Origin: PALSA-600 sp037142875
GTDB lineage: Bacteria; Actinomycetota; Thermoleophilia; Gaiellales; Gaiellaceae
Length of the DNA stretch: 64,000 nt
Direction of reading: 5' to 3'
Assembly (NCBI GenBank): GCA_037142875.1
Contig: JBAWZV010000008.1
Span: 1 to 64,000 of the forward strand
The notes under the pieces are model-generated. The model was not told the DNA's origin. It saw only the letters and a list, made by a program, of their open reading frames with translations, and did not search any database. Both the position numbers and the translations under genes were made by a program. Positions within the stretch are counted from its first letter, which is position 1, and each line of letters starts with the position of its first letter. This document shows positions 8,435-17,503 of the stretch, in pieces.

Positions 8435-10080
8435 GCCCCCTCGTGCTGGAGGTCGTAGAGCGGCTTGTCGTGCGGCTCGACGTCGTGGAGCTCCGCGGCC
8501 CGGCGTTTCGACGGCAGGAGCCCCTCGGGTCTGAAGAGCATGACCGCGACGATGATCACCCCGTAGATCCCGGATGAGTACAGCGGGACGTCAAGGTTGG
8601 GATGCCAGCCTCCGACATGGATATGCCGGTTGATCCAGTCGCCGGTGTTCGCAAGGCCTTCACGGTCGAGGTACTCGAGGAACGCCGCGCCGACGATGAC
8701 GCCCCAGATGTTCCCCATCCCGCCGAGGATGACCATGCAGAGGATAAAGACGGAGATGTTGAAGAAGAAGTCGCCCGGGAACGTCGCGCTCTTGAAGCTC
8801 GCGTAGTAGGCACCGGCGATCCCGCCGAAGAACGCGCCGCTCGCGTACGCCCACGTCTTCGTCCGCATCAACGGAATCCCCATCGCGGCCGCAGCCGTCT
8901 CGTCCTCGCGGATCGCGACCCACGCCCGGCCGAGCCGCGACTCGCGCAGCCGGAGGGAGCAGAACACGGTGAAGACGAGCAGCACGAGCGCGGTCCAGAA
9001 GAAGATGTCCGCCGACCCGATGTGGTGCCCGAAGAGGCTCGTCTTGCAGCACGTCAGGTAGTTGGACGGGAGCACCCCACTCGTCAGGTTCGAGAGGTGG
9101 TTGCCGAAGCCGGGCGAGTCGAGCGGCGTGATCCCGTTCGGGCCGTTTGTGAGGTTGAACCCGCCGAGGTTGTCGCCGTTGCGGGCGACCTGCGGGAGGA
9201 TCTCGCCAAAGCCGAGCGTGACGATCGCGAGGTAGTCGCCACGCAGCCGCAGCGTCGGCAGGCCGATGACGATGCCGAACGCCGCCGTGATCAGTCCGGC
9301 GATGAGCAGCACGAGGAAGATCGAGACGTGGAAGCCGCCGGTACCCATGGGAACGCCGATGCCGCCGAGGCTGAAGCTATGCCGTGGGACAGCGGCGACG
9401 GTGCAGTCGGCGATGCTGACGCCCGGTGTCGGGCACTTCTGGCCGGCGAACTGGGCCGATGCGAGCCAGGCTGCCGTGTAGGCGCCTGTCGCATAGAACG
9501 CGACGTACCCGAGGTCGAGCAGGCCGGCGTAGCCAACGACGATGTTCAGCCCGACCGCCATCATCACGAAGACCACGATCACGACGCCTGTCCCAACGTC
9601 GGGGAATGCACCGAAGATCGGAATCGTGAACAGGCGTGTGGCGTAGAACGGGTAGGACACCGCGATCAGGAGCGCCGCGACCGGGAGCGCCCAGCTCCGC
9701 GTGATCGGAAGCGAGCGACGGCCACCTCCCCCGAGCGGCACGCGCAGCTTGGTGTGGTGCGGAATCCACGAGAGCGCGAACGCGAGCCCGAAGATGATCA
9801 CGATCGAGAGGCTCGCCGACCCGAACGCCGAGCCGAGCGCGAAGAGAGTCAGGAACGCGCACTGCAGCCCAAGCCGCCAGGGCAGGGCGGGCACCTTGCG
9901 CATCCACAGGATCGTGAAGACGACGGCGGCGCCGTAGCCGAGTGAGTGGTCGAGCCGATAGAAGCCGACCGAGGCGGCCGCTTCGACCGCGACGACGACT
10001 GCGGCGCGCCGCGCGGCCGGCCGCGACGCCCACCGGGCACGCATGCGGTTGCGGAAGCCGACCTCGTCGCCGCCCGCCAT
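8431..10080 (-). CDS. livM: Branched-chain amino acid ABC transporter permease LivM, N-terminally extended
   Basis: This is a permease of the branched-chain amino acid importer. The core permease starts at about residue 170 with NIVVGYAGLLDLGYVAFYATGAY, the LivM signature. LRLRGDYLAIVTLGFGEI, the cytoplasmic coupling loop facing the ATPases, comes later. At 549 residues it is well above the roughly 300-430 usual for LivM. The extra N-terminal segment contains several hydrophobic stretches (about 28-45, 48-80, 88-105, 130-150) that would add membrane helices. A long periplasmic loop with Cys residues (KCPTPG...ADCTV) interrupts the core. The start ATG lies one base after the livH stop region. 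Confidence 0.9.
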   Translation of the reverse strand: MAGGDEVGFRNRMRARWASRPAARRAAVVVAVEAAASVGFYRLDHSLGYGAAVVFTILWMRKVPALPWRLGLQCAFLTLFALGSAFGSASLSIVIIFGLAFALSWIPHHTKLRVPLGGGGRRSLPITRSWALPVAALLIAVSYPFYATRLFTIPIFGAFPDVGTGVVIVVFVMMAVGLNIVVGYAGLLDLGYVAFYATGAYTAAWLASAQFAGQKCPTPGVSIADCTVAAVPRHSFSLGGIGVPMGTGGFHVSIFLVLLIAGLITAAFGIVIGLPTLRLRGDYLAIVTLGFGEILPQVARNGDNLGGFNLTNGPNGITPLDSPGFGNHLSNLTSGVLPSNYLTCCKTSLFGHHIGSADIFFWTALVLLVFTVFCSLRLRESRLGRAWVAIREDETAAAAMGIPLMRTKTWAYASGAFFGGIAGAYYASFKSATFPGDFFFNISVFILCMVILGGMGNIWGVIVGAAFLEYLDREGLANTGDWINRHIHVGGWHPNLDVPLYSSGIYGVIIVAVMLFRPEGLLPSKRRAAELHDVEPHDKPLYDLQHEGA

Positions 10081-10081
10081 G

Positions 10082-11131
10082 TCAGCCGCCCTCCGGCGTC
10101 CGCTCGCCGAGCAGCCCTTCCGGCCTGAAGACGAGGATCAGAATGAGAATTGAGAAGACGATCGACTGCGTCCAGTCGGAGCCTGGTGCATTCCAGCTGA
10201 GCCCCTCGTTGAACGCCTGGATGAGTCCGATCAGGATCGCGCCGAGCACCGCGCCCGGGAGGTTCCCGATCCCGCCGAGCACCGCGGAGGTGAACGCGAT
10301 CAAACCGAGCTGGAAGCCCTGGTCGAAGCGAACGGTCGTCTCTGTGAGCGAGTAGACGAGCCCGGCGGCACCGGCGAGCGACCCGGCGAGCACGAACGTG
10401 AACGAGATCGTCCGGTTGACGTTGATTCCCATGATCGCGCTCGCCTCCATGTCCTGCGCCGTGGCGCGCATCGCCTTCCCCTGCCTCGTCTCCTGCACGA
10501 GATAGAGCAGAGCGAGCAGCACCGGCACGGTGATCAGCAGCGCGATCGGCGTCGTCCACGAGACCGCGACCCCACCGACCGAGAAGATGTTCGACGTCGG
10601 GAGCACGTCGGGGAAGTTGATGTAGTTCGGCCCCTTCCAGACAAGCCCCACGTCCTCGATGATGAAGCTCATCCCGATCGCGGTGATCAGCGGGGCAAGC
10701 CGTGGGGCGCCGCGAAGAGGCCGGTAGGCGATGAACTCGATCGCCGCGTTGATCGTGCCGCAGGCGATCATCGAGAGCAGCAGCACGACGATCACGAGCG
10801 GCCAGAGATCGGCTGCGCCCGCCTTGAGGCCGAATGACGCAGCGATCGAGATCGAGATCATCCCGCCGAGCATGAAGACGTCGCCGTGGGCGAAGTTGAT
10901 CAGCTCGAGGATGCCGTAGACCAGCGTGTACCCGAGGGCGACGAGCGCGTAGATGCACCCGAGCGTGAGCCCGATAAGGAGCACCTCGATCCAGTCGCCC
11001 GGCGCCTTGACGAAGTTGACTGCGAGCCAGAAGACGACGAGCGCGACGAGCGCAAGCCCGATCGATGCGACCGGCCCAGGACGCCGCGAAGCCAGACGTG
11101 AGAGCACAGGTGTCGATGCGTCGGCGGTCAA
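10082..11131 (-). CDS. livH: Branched-chain amino acid ABC transporter permease LivH
   Basis: This is the second permease of the importer and the first gene of the liv operon. The 349-residue protein has a TTG start and a hydrophilic lead of about 20 residues. The signature GYTLVYGILELINFAHGDVFMLGG (split: GYTLVYGILELIN, FAHGDVFMLG) is unmistakable for LivH. The coupling loop with AMRATAQDMEAS is conserved too. The order livH-livM-livG-livF matches the canonical operon. The promoter must lie in the roughly 100 bases between here and the divergent tRNA-Leu; no clear box was identified there. Confidence 0.93.
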   Translation of the reverse strand: MTADASTPVLSRLASRRPGPVASIGLALVALVVFWLAVNFVKAPGDWIEVLLIGLTLGCIYALVALGYTLVYGILELINFAHGDVFMLGGMISISIAASFGLKAGAADLWPLVIVVLLLSMIACGTINAAIEFIAYRPLRGAPRLAPLITAIGMSFIIEDVGLVWKGPNYINFPDVLPTSNIFSVGGVAVSWTTPIALLITVPVLLALLYLVQETRQGKAMRATAQDMEASAIMGINVNRTISFTFVLAGSLAGAAGLVYSLTETTVRFDQGFQLGLIAFTSAVLGGIGNLPGAVLGAILIGLIQAFNEGLSWNAPGSDWTQSIVFSILILILVFRPEGLLGERTPEGG

Positions 11132-11237
11132 GGTCTCGCGGCAGTATCGGTGCGAACGCCGCTCATTTCAACTCGGACACGAGCAACCCTGTATTCCGAG
11201 TGGCCGCAGATCGCCCCAGCTACGATCCCAGAGCCCA

Positions 11238-11321
11238 GCCGAAGTGGCGGAACTGGCAGACGCGCCGGACTCAAAATCCGGTTCCCCTCGGGGAGTGTGG
11301 GTTCGATTCCCACCTTCGGCA
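11238..11321 (+). tRNA. tRNA-Leu(CAA)
   Basis: The acceptor stem GCCGAAG pairs perfectly with CTTCGGC, with discriminator A at 11321. The anticodon arm CCGGA-CTCAAAA-TCCGG gives anticodon CAA (reads UUG). A long variable arm (around ccctcggggag) and the T-arm GTGGG-TTCGATT-CCCAC fit class II tRNA-Leu. CCA is not encoded. It stands divergently upstream of the liv operon. Confidence 0.97.
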
Positions 11322-11358
11322 TCGCACGCAGACGAGTAGGCAGGGCGAGCGGGCGCTA

Positions 11359-12153
11359 CTACCCGCCGTATGTCCAGAGCCGCTTCAGGCTCATCGTCCC
11401 GGACTCCGCGATCGTGCGCAACGCGCAGTGGTAGGCAAGCGGCGCTGTCGTCCCGCTGGTGGTGAAGTGGAGCGTCAGCGAGCAGCCCCGGGTGTCCCGC
11501 GTCATGCCGAAGTACTGCACCTTCGCGACTCCCTTAGCTCCGATCGCCCCCGTCATCGTTACCGGGTTCGAAGGGCTGTCGCGAACAAGCCTGCCCTCGC
11601 TGACGTAGACGTGCGCCCCGCCGTGAAGCGGATACACGTCGCCGTTTCGCGTATCCGTGTAGGTGCCCGTGAGCCGCACCTCGTAGGTGCCGTCGTAGGC
11701 GGTCGAGGCGCTGACCGTGATGGTCGTTGCGATGCAGGCCGTCCCGTGCGTCCCGGGCTTCGGCGCGGCGCTCGTGTCTGACGTGCAGACCATGAACCGG
11801 TAGGCGCGGCGCTCGGCGCGGCGGTCCACCGTTCCCGAGACGTACCCGGTTCTCGAGGAGAGCCTGAGCCCCGTCGGCAAGAAGCCGTACGCGACTGCGA
11901 AGACGTAGGGCCCGTCCTGTCCGCCATGCGGGTTGCGCTGTCCCTTGTTGAGCGGGCCTCCGCAGGTGTGGCCTGGAGCCGGTTTTGGCTCGCAGACCGA
12001 CCAGCCCCGATACGGCTGACCGGGCGCCGCGACCGGCGGAGCTGCCGCAGGTGCGACGAAGGTCGGCGCGACGAGCACGTGCGCCCCGGCCCCCGGCAGC
12101 GATCCGAGCGCGACGCCGGAGGCGATCAGCAGTGAGGCGAGAGCTGCTCTCAT
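11359..12153 (-). CDS. Secreted protein with putative Ig-like (He_PIG-type) repeat
   Basis: The 264-residue protein is of unknown function. An N-terminal signal peptide (hydrophobic to about residue 22, cleavage near AGAHV) indicates export. The stretch around FLPTGLRLSS...GYVSGTV matches the 'LP.GL.ls..tG.iSGtp' pattern of bacterial Ig-like/He_PIG domains, which are usually found in extracellular adhesive or structural proteins. Six or more Cys residues suggest disulfides. The C-terminal half (about 130-264) is a second domain with alternating strand-like segments, not recognised. It is divergent from the iorA-like gene with a 231-base gap, and convergent with tRNA-Leu. Confidence 0.75.
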   Translation of the reverse strand: MRAALASLLIASGVALGSLPGAGAHVLVAPTFVAPAAAPPVAAPGQPYRGWSVCEPKPAPGHTCGGPLNKGQRNPHGGQDGPYVFAVAYGFLPTGLRLSSRTGYVSGTVDRRAERRAYRFMVCTSDTSAAPKPGTHGTACIATTITVSASTAYDGTYEVRLTGTYTDTRNGDVYPLHGGAHVYVSEGRLVRDSPSNPVTMTGAIGAKGVAKVQYFGMTRDTRGCSLTLHFTTSGTTAPLAYHCALRTIAESGTMSLKRLWTYGG

Positions 12154-12384
12154 TGACGCAGTGTCCGCCCCACACTCCCTCCCGCCATCGGGGGTTCTGC
12201 GGAATAGCCGAAGCGTTTAAGCGGTCGGTCCCACGGACTTTCCCGCCAGGTTGCCGCGGTTTCCCGCCGACTTCGCTCGACAGAGTGACACCTGACCGGG
12301 GGTACGGCACAGTGGGCGAAACGCCGATATGCAAGAAGTCGCGTCATCCGCGCGGCCCATCCAACTCCCGAGAGGAACCACCAC

Positions 12385-12867
12385 GTGTCAGAGACGCGCA
12401 CCTACTCCCTCAACGTGAACGGAACGACCTATCCGGTCACCGCCGACAGCGAGACGCCGCTCCTCTGGGTGCTTCGTGACCTGATCGGCCTGACCGGAAC
12501 CAAGTACGGCTGCGGCATCGAGCAGTGCTACGCCTGCAGCGTGATGGTCGACGGGCAGGTCGAGCACGCCTGCGTCTTCGACGCGACCTCCGCTATCGGC
12601 AAGAAGATCACGACAATCGAGGGGCTCTCAACGGTCGCCCCGAAGCTCCAGCAGGCCTGGATCGACGAGCAGGTCCCGCAGTGCGGGTACTGCCAGTCGG
12701 GCATGCTCATCGCGGCAGCTGGGCTCCTGAAGGAGCATCCGCAGCCGGCCGACTCGGACATCGACTCGGGGCTCCCGAACATCTGCGCCTGCGGTACGTA
12801 TCCGCGCATCCGCAAGGCGGTCAAGCGTGCAGCCGGTGTGGCGACGACGTCGACGGTGTCGAGATGA
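12385..12867 (+). CDS. (2Fe-2S) subunit of xanthine oxidase-family molybdenum hydroxylase (IorA-like)
   Basis: This is the small iron-sulfur subunit of a two-component molybdenum hydroxylase, passing electrons from the Mo site of the partner subunit to an external acceptor. Residues 1-75 form a plant-ferredoxin-like domain with the cluster motif CGIEQCYACSV plus a further Cys at HACVF. The second cluster domain has CGYCQSGM and ICACGTYPRI. The 160-residue length fits isoquinoline 1-oxidoreductase alpha-type subunits. The GTG start was chosen because AGAGGA lies about eight bases upstream. Its stop overlaps the large-subunit start as ATGA. The substrate cannot be read from the sequence. Confidence 0.9.
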   Translation: MSETRTYSLNVNGTTYPVTADSETPLLWVLRDLIGLTGTKYGCGIEQCYACSVMVDGQVEHACVFDATSAIGKKITTIEGLSTVAPKLQQAWIDEQVPQCGYCQSGMLIAAAGLLKEHPQPADSDIDSGLPNICACGTYPRIRKAVKRAAGVATTSTVSR

Positions 12868-15038
12868 GCACCGGTATCGCAAGCCGCGAGGTCGATCGCG
12901 GCACGTTCCTGAAGGCCAGCTTCGTCGGCGGCGCGTTCATCCTCGGGATCGACTTCGGCGCGCTGCCGCGCGCAGCTCATGCCGCCGCGAGCCCCACGCA
13001 GCTCAACGCGTACATCCGCATCGGCACCGACGAGTCGATCACGATCGTCGCGCCGAACTCCGAGCTCGGACAGGGCACGAGCACCGCTCTGCCGATGATC
13101 GTCGCCGAGGAGTTGAAGGCGGACTGGTCGAAGGTTCGGATGGAGCTCGCAGGCGCAAACGCGGCGTTCGCAAACCCGATGTTCCACCTCCAGCTCACCG
13201 GGGGCAGCACAGCTGTCCGCGGCTACTACCAGGCGCTCCGCACCGTCGGTGCGAGCGCCCGGGAGATGCTGATCGCTGCGGGGGCAGCGAAGTTCGGGGT
13301 GAACGCGTCGGACTGCGTCGCCGAGAAGGGAGCTGTCCGAGTCGCGACGGCCGGACTTCCGAGCTCGGGACAGGTTGCGACGTACGGCTCGCTCGCAGCA
13401 GCGGCGGCCTCGCTCGCACCGCCGGCGAACCCGCCGTTGACCGACCGGAAGAACTTCCAGATCGTCGGCACGTCGATCCCTCGGCTGGACATCCCTGCGA
13501 AGGTCAACGGCTCGGCGGTGTTCGGGATCGACGTGCGGCTGCCTGGCATGGTCTACGCGGCCGTGAAGCAGTCGCCGAAGGTCGGCCAGATACCCGGAGC
13601 GATCGGGGCGGCTCCGCGCGGCATGAAGACGGTCGCCCTCCCGAACGGTGTCGCCGTCGTTGCAACAACGACGACGTGGGCGGCGATCAAGGCGGCGAAC
13701 TCGCTGTCGGTCACCTGGATCGACGCTCCGTCCACCGCGAGTGCCGACACGACGGCCATGAAGGCCGCCGCGGCGGCGTTGATGACCGGTGGGTCGCCCG
13801 TCAGGGTTGCCCTCAACACCGGTGATGCCCCGGGTGCGATCGCCAAGGCGGCGAAGACCGTGACGGCGACCTACTCCGTCCCGTACGTCCCGCACACCTC
13901 GCTCGAGCCGATGAACGCAACCGCGCTCGTCACTCCAACCTCGTGCGAGATCTGGGCGCCGACCCAGGCACAGGGACCGTGTGTCCTTGTCGCCGCAGCG
14001 ATCACCGGTCTGACCCCGGACAAGATCACGCTGCACACGACCTACCTCGGCGGCGGCATGGGACGTAAGGGCGAGACGGACTTCGTCGAGCAGGCCGTCC
14101 GGATCGCCAAGACGATGCCAGGCACGCCCGTCAAGCTGACCTGGTCTCGTGAGGAGGACATGACGCAGGACTTCTACCGTCCGGCGTCGCTCTGCTCGCT
14201 CACGGGCTCCCTCGACAGCACCGGCGCTCTGACGGGGATCTCGAGCCGCACCGTCTCACCGTCGATCGGGTACCAGAAGGGTCCGGCGAGGTACGCCGAC
14301 CCGACTGCGGTCGACAGCTCGGCCGTCGAGGGCATCACGACCATGCCGTACGCACTCCCGAGCCAGCGGACGGAGTGGATCCTCGATACGGCCCCCGTGC
14401 GGGTCAGCTACTGGCGGTCCGTCGGGAACTCGTACAACGTGTTCTTCGCCGAGTCGTTCATCGATGAGCTCGCGGCGGCGGCAGGAAAGGATCCGATCGC
14501 GTTCCGCCGAGGGATGCTCGGAGCGAACCCGAGGGCCCTCGCGGTCCTCGACACCCTCACCGCAAAGAGCGGTTGGGCGGCTGCACCGAAGGCCGGGCAC
14601 GCGCGGGGCGTTGCGATCTCCCAGTGCTTCGGCTCGATCGTCGGCGAGGTCGTCGACATCTCCGGATCGCTCACGACCGGGATCAAGGTCAACTCGGTCA
14701 CCGTCGTGATCGACTGCGGTAACTCGATCAATCCGGACACCGTCAGGGCGCAGATGGAGAGTGCCGTGCTGCAAGGGCTCGGGGTCGCGCTCTGGGGCGA
14801 CATGCCGTTCACGGCCGGCAAGCCGATGCGGCGCAACTTCAACACGTACAAGATGCCGCGGATGCGTGACGCCCCGGCGATCGACACGACGATCATCGAG
14901 AGCGGCGGACCGCTCGGCGGTGTCGGCGAGCCCGGGCTGCCGCCGATCGCACCCGCTCTCGGGAACGCGATCGCCCGGCTGACCGGGACACGGCTGCGCT
15001 CGCTGCCGATGTTCCCGCAGCCGGTTCCCACGAGCTAG
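12864..15038 (+). CDS. Molybdopterin-binding large subunit of molybdenum hydroxylase (IorB-like)
   Basis: This is the catalytic subunit (724 residues) that would hydroxylate an aldehyde or N-heterocycle at a molybdenum cytosine dinucleotide centre. ATG 12864 was chosen because it overlaps the small-subunit stop; the longer frame upstream is a shadow. The N-terminus (ASREVDRGTFLKAS then a hydrophobic run, with AHA near residue 40) looks like an export signal with a degraded Tat motif. Mo-cofactor motifs include NSELGQGTSTALPM, the loop TYLGGGMGRKGETDF and GGVGEPGLPPIAP, whose Glu is the presumed catalytic base. No FAD subunit is present, as in IorAB. XdhC-like maturation genes are not in the window. 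Confidence 0.88.
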   Translation: MSTGIASREVDRGTFLKASFVGGAFILGIDFGALPRAAHAAASPTQLNAYIRIGTDESITIVAPNSELGQGTSTALPMIVAEELKADWSKVRMELAGANAAFANPMFHLQLTGGSTAVRGYYQALRTVGASAREMLIAAGAAKFGVNASDCVAEKGAVRVATAGLPSSGQVATYGSLAAAAASLAPPANPPLTDRKNFQIVGTSIPRLDIPAKVNGSAVFGIDVRLPGMVYAAVKQSPKVGQIPGAIGAAPRGMKTVALPNGVAVVATTTTWAAIKAANSLSVTWIDAPSTASADTTAMKAAAAALMTGGSPVRVALNTGDAPGAIAKAAKTVTATYSVPYVPHTSLEPMNATALVTPTSCEIWAPTQAQGPCVLVAAAITGLTPDKITLHTTYLGGGMGRKGETDFVEQAVRIAKTMPGTPVKLTWSREEDMTQDFYRPASLCSLTGSLDSTGALTGISSRTVSPSIGYQKGPARYADPTAVDSSAVEGITTMPYALPSQRTEWILDTAPVRVSYWRSVGNSYNVFFAESFIDELAAAAGKDPIAFRRGMLGANPRALAVLDTLTAKSGWAAAPKAGHARGVAISQCFGSIVGEVVDISGSLTTGIKVNSVTVVIDCGNSINPDTVRAQMESAVLQGLGVALWGDMPFTAGKPMRRNFNTYKMPRMRDAPAIDTTIIESGGPLGGVGEPGLPPIAPALGNAIARLTGTRLRSLPMFPQPVPTS

Positions 15039-15045
15039 GCACCTG

Positions 15046-15084
15046 TCGGGGGAGCGGGCGGGTCGATGCCGCCCGCTCCCCCGA
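15046..15084 (+). terminator. Strong hairpin downstream of iorAB-like genes
   Basis: A perfect 16-bp inverted repeat (15046-15061 with 15069-15084) has a 7-base loop. It starts eight bases after the large-subunit stop. Only a short, imperfect T-run follows, so it may act as a stabiliser as well as a terminator. Confidence 0.75.
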
Positions 15085-15151
15085 CGATCTCTTAACGTCA
15101 TCACACGCAGCTCTTAGACGCCTTTTAGGGCGACGTAGTTGAGTTGCGCCC

Positions 15152-16483
15152 ATGACCGAACCCACCCCCCTCAGAAGCGTCGGCCGCGGTCGGCGAATCC
15201 CGTCACTCGAAGTCGGGGTTGCCGTCGCCGCGTTCCTTGGTCTGTGCGCTGCCGTCCTGGCGCGCAGCACGAGCCTGCTCGAGCCCGACGACCTCGCCTA
15301 CCGCGCCTCGATCGTCGCACTGACCCACGGCCACATCGCGCTCACAAACGCGCAGTACAACGTGCTCTCCACCCAGATCGGTGGAATCGCTCAGTGGGTG
15401 CAGCGCGCGAACGGCACGTGGATCAGCGAGAAGAACCCGGGCTATCCGTTCTTCGCCGCGCCGTTTCAGCTGATCGGCGCCCTCCGGGTCGCGCCGCTTT
15501 TCTATGGCGCCCTCGGCTGCACGGGGCTGTATCTCGGCGCGCGCCGATGGCTCGGGCGCTTCGGCGGGACGTGGGCGGTCGCTCTCTACTGCTCTTCCGG
15601 CGCCGCGCTCGTCTTCACCTGGCGCGCGACGATGCCGACGTTCACCGACGCCTCGTTGATCGCGGCGGGAACAGGGCTCCTGCTCTGGACGCTCCTCGCG
15701 GCCGATGCACCCGCGCCGCGCCGCACTCTGGCTGGCCTGCTCGCGTTCCTCGCCTTCGAGGGCGCGACGTTCATCCGCTACACGAACGTCGTCGTGCTCC
15801 TCGTCGCCGTGGCTGCCGTACTCGTAGCGCTCAAGGCAGCTGCGGTTCCGGGCCGGTCGATGCTTGTGTGGTTCGGCTCCGTCACGGTCTTCGGGGGCGC
15901 TGCCGCCGCATTCGACTCCGCCTACTACGGAGGCGCGACAAAGACCGGCTACGTATCGGGCGAGATCACATTCTCCCTCGGAGCGGTCACCTCGAACCTC
16001 ACCCACATGCCGGCTCACCTCGTGGCCTCGATGCCGCTCATCACCGTCGCGCTGGCAGCGGTCGTCTGGACGGCCGTCCGCCTGATCCGACGCGGCGACG
16101 CCCTGAGGAGCCCCGGCGCCGGACGCGACGCAGCGGTCGTGGTCGTCCTGACTGCAAGCTGGGTCGCGGTCTACGGCCTCTACAGCGCGTACACCTGGAC
16201 GGTCTCGCTCGCACCGAACGCAGGCGCGACGCTCCAGGTCGTTCGCTTCTACCTGCCGGCACTCGGCGCCGTCTCGCTCCTTGCCGCATGGGTGCTTGAG
16301 CAGTTCCCGCGCCGTGTGCCGATCGCGGTGATCGTCTCTCTCGCGTGCGTTGGTGTGCTCTCGTACGGGCACCTCGCAGGAAGCGGCCCGGGCGGCGGAT
16401 TCGGCCGCGGGCCTGGCGTCGGCGGCGCGCCCGCCCAGAGCGGCAGCCTGCCGAGCCTCGCGCCGTCGTCCGGGAGCGGCTAG
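15152..16483 (+). CDS. Polytopic membrane protein, putative GT-C-type glycosyltransferase
   Basis: The 443-residue protein has about ten hydrophobic segments. It begins with a short cytoplasmic tail and a first helix (about residues 21-40). The first exported loop contains an acidic LLEPDDLAYRAS motif, placed as in GT-C (ArnT/PMT-like) enzymes that use lipid-linked sugar donors. The fold assignment rests on this topology and on context only. It is the first gene of a run that includes a GT2, a GT4 and a NeuD-like transferase. The C-terminal tail is Gly/Ser/Pro-rich and low in complexity. A different membrane function cannot be excluded. Confidence 0.65.
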   Translation: MTEPTPLRSVGRGRRIPSLEVGVAVAAFLGLCAAVLARSTSLLEPDDLAYRASIVALTHGHIALTNAQYNVLSTQIGGIAQWVQRANGTWISEKNPGYPFFAAPFQLIGALRVAPLFYGALGCTGLYLGARRWLGRFGGTWAVALYCSSGAALVFTWRATMPTFTDASLIAAGTGLLLWTLLAADAPAPRRTLAGLLAFLAFEGATFIRYTNVVVLLVAVAAVLVALKAAAVPGRSMLVWFGSVTVFGGAAAAFDSAYYGGATKTGYVSGEITFSLGAVTSNLTHMPAHLVASMPLITVALAAVVWTAVRLIRRGDALRSPGAGRDAAVVVVLTASWVAVYGLYSAYTWTVSLAPNAGATLQVVRFYLPALGAVSLLAAWVLEQFPRRVPIAVIVSLACVGVLSYGHLAGSGPGGGFGRGPGVGGAPAQSGSLPSLAPSSGSG

Positions 16484-16513
16484 CGCCGGTGCCCACTACG
16501 CTTCGTGCAGCGA

Positions 16514-17431
16514 ATGCCCCGGGTCAGCGTCATCATCGCGGCCTACAACGCCGAGGAGTTCATCAGGGAGGCGCTCGAGTCGGCCTGGGCGCAGACGTAT
16601 CGCGACTTCGAGATCGTGGTCTCCGACGACGCCTCAACTGATGGGACAGCCGCGCTTGTTGAGGTGGTCGCGAGCGAGATCTCACTGCGCCTCGTCCGCG
16701 CGGTTCGCAACGGCGGCACGGGCCAGGCGCGCAACGCAGCCATTACAGAGTCGTCCGGCGAGCTCCTCGCCTTCCTCGACGCAGACGACCTCTGGGAGGT
16801 GGACTTTCTCGAGAGTCTCGTTGCACTGTACGACGAAGCCCGAGCAGCGGGACGCAACCCCGGGATCGTGACGTGTGACGCCCTCCTACTCGACTCGAAC
16901 GGAGTCTCACCGTCGACGTACCAGGCCTCCTCTGGTGTTCCGGACAACCTCACGCTTGCACAACTCCTGCGATTCAACACGGTCTACGGCGGCGTCCTCG
17001 TTGCACGGACGGCGGTTGAAGGGGCGGGCGGGATTGATCCGACGCTCCGCGGTTCCGACGACTACGACCTGTGGATCCGGATCCTCGAACTCGGGTACAC
17101 CGTCGTAGCATCCACACAACCTCTGGCTATCTACCGGCAGAGACACGACTCGCTCTCCCACAACCTTGGAGCCATGAACGCGTCCCTCGAGCTTCTCTAC
17201 TCTCGCGCGATCGAGCGTGGCCGCCTTCGGCCCGCCGAGCTCCGGATCGTGAAGCGCCAGCTGCGGCTCCACCGTGCGATCGGAGCGGTCGCGACACCTG
17301 ACGGGATCTCCGCGGCCCGCACCCTGAGGAGCCTGCCCCTCATCGCGTGGGCGTGCCTTGAAAACTACGACCGTATGCCGTTCTATGTCAGGAGGTTCGT
17401 CGCGAGGAACCGAACATCGCCGATCGCCTAG
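16514..17431 (+). CDS. Glycosyltransferase family 2
   Basis: This GT-A-fold transferase probably adds a sugar to a surface glycan. The N-terminal block PRVSVIIAAYNAEEFIREAL, the nucleotide-binding SDDASTDGTAALVE and the metal-binding LAFLDADDLWE (DxD) are all present. GSDDYDLWIRILELGY further on matches the acceptor-side 'E.....D..l..r' motif of family 2. The protein is about 305 residues with no membrane segments. ATG 16514 is preferred because the family begins right before the first strand; GTG 16505 would add three residues. It lies 30 bases after the GT-C-like gene, so co-transcription is likely. Confidence 0.92.
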   Translation: MPRVSVIIAAYNAEEFIREALESAWAQTYRDFEIVVSDDASTDGTAALVEVVASEISLRLVRAVRNGGTGQARNAAITESSGELLAFLDADDLWEVDFLESLVALYDEARAAGRNPGIVTCDALLLDSNGVSPSTYQASSGVPDNLTLAQLLRFNTVYGGVLVARTAVEGAGGIDPTLRGSDDYDLWIRILELGYTVVASTQPLAIYRQRHDSLSHNLGAMNASLELLYSRAIERGRLRPAELRIVKRQLRLHRAIGAVATPDGISAARTLRSLPLIAWACLENYDRMPFYVRRFVARNRTSPIA

Positions 17432-17503
17432 CGGCGAGCGGCGGGCGGCACGGACATCACGGTCGTGCTCGACCGATGACTCTGTCGTAGGATCGTCCAG
17501 AGC

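Noticed and set aside
8602..9945. 447-codon plus-strand frame opposite livM
   Set aside because: Extremely Arg/Glu/Asp-rich without fold signals; antisense of membrane helices.
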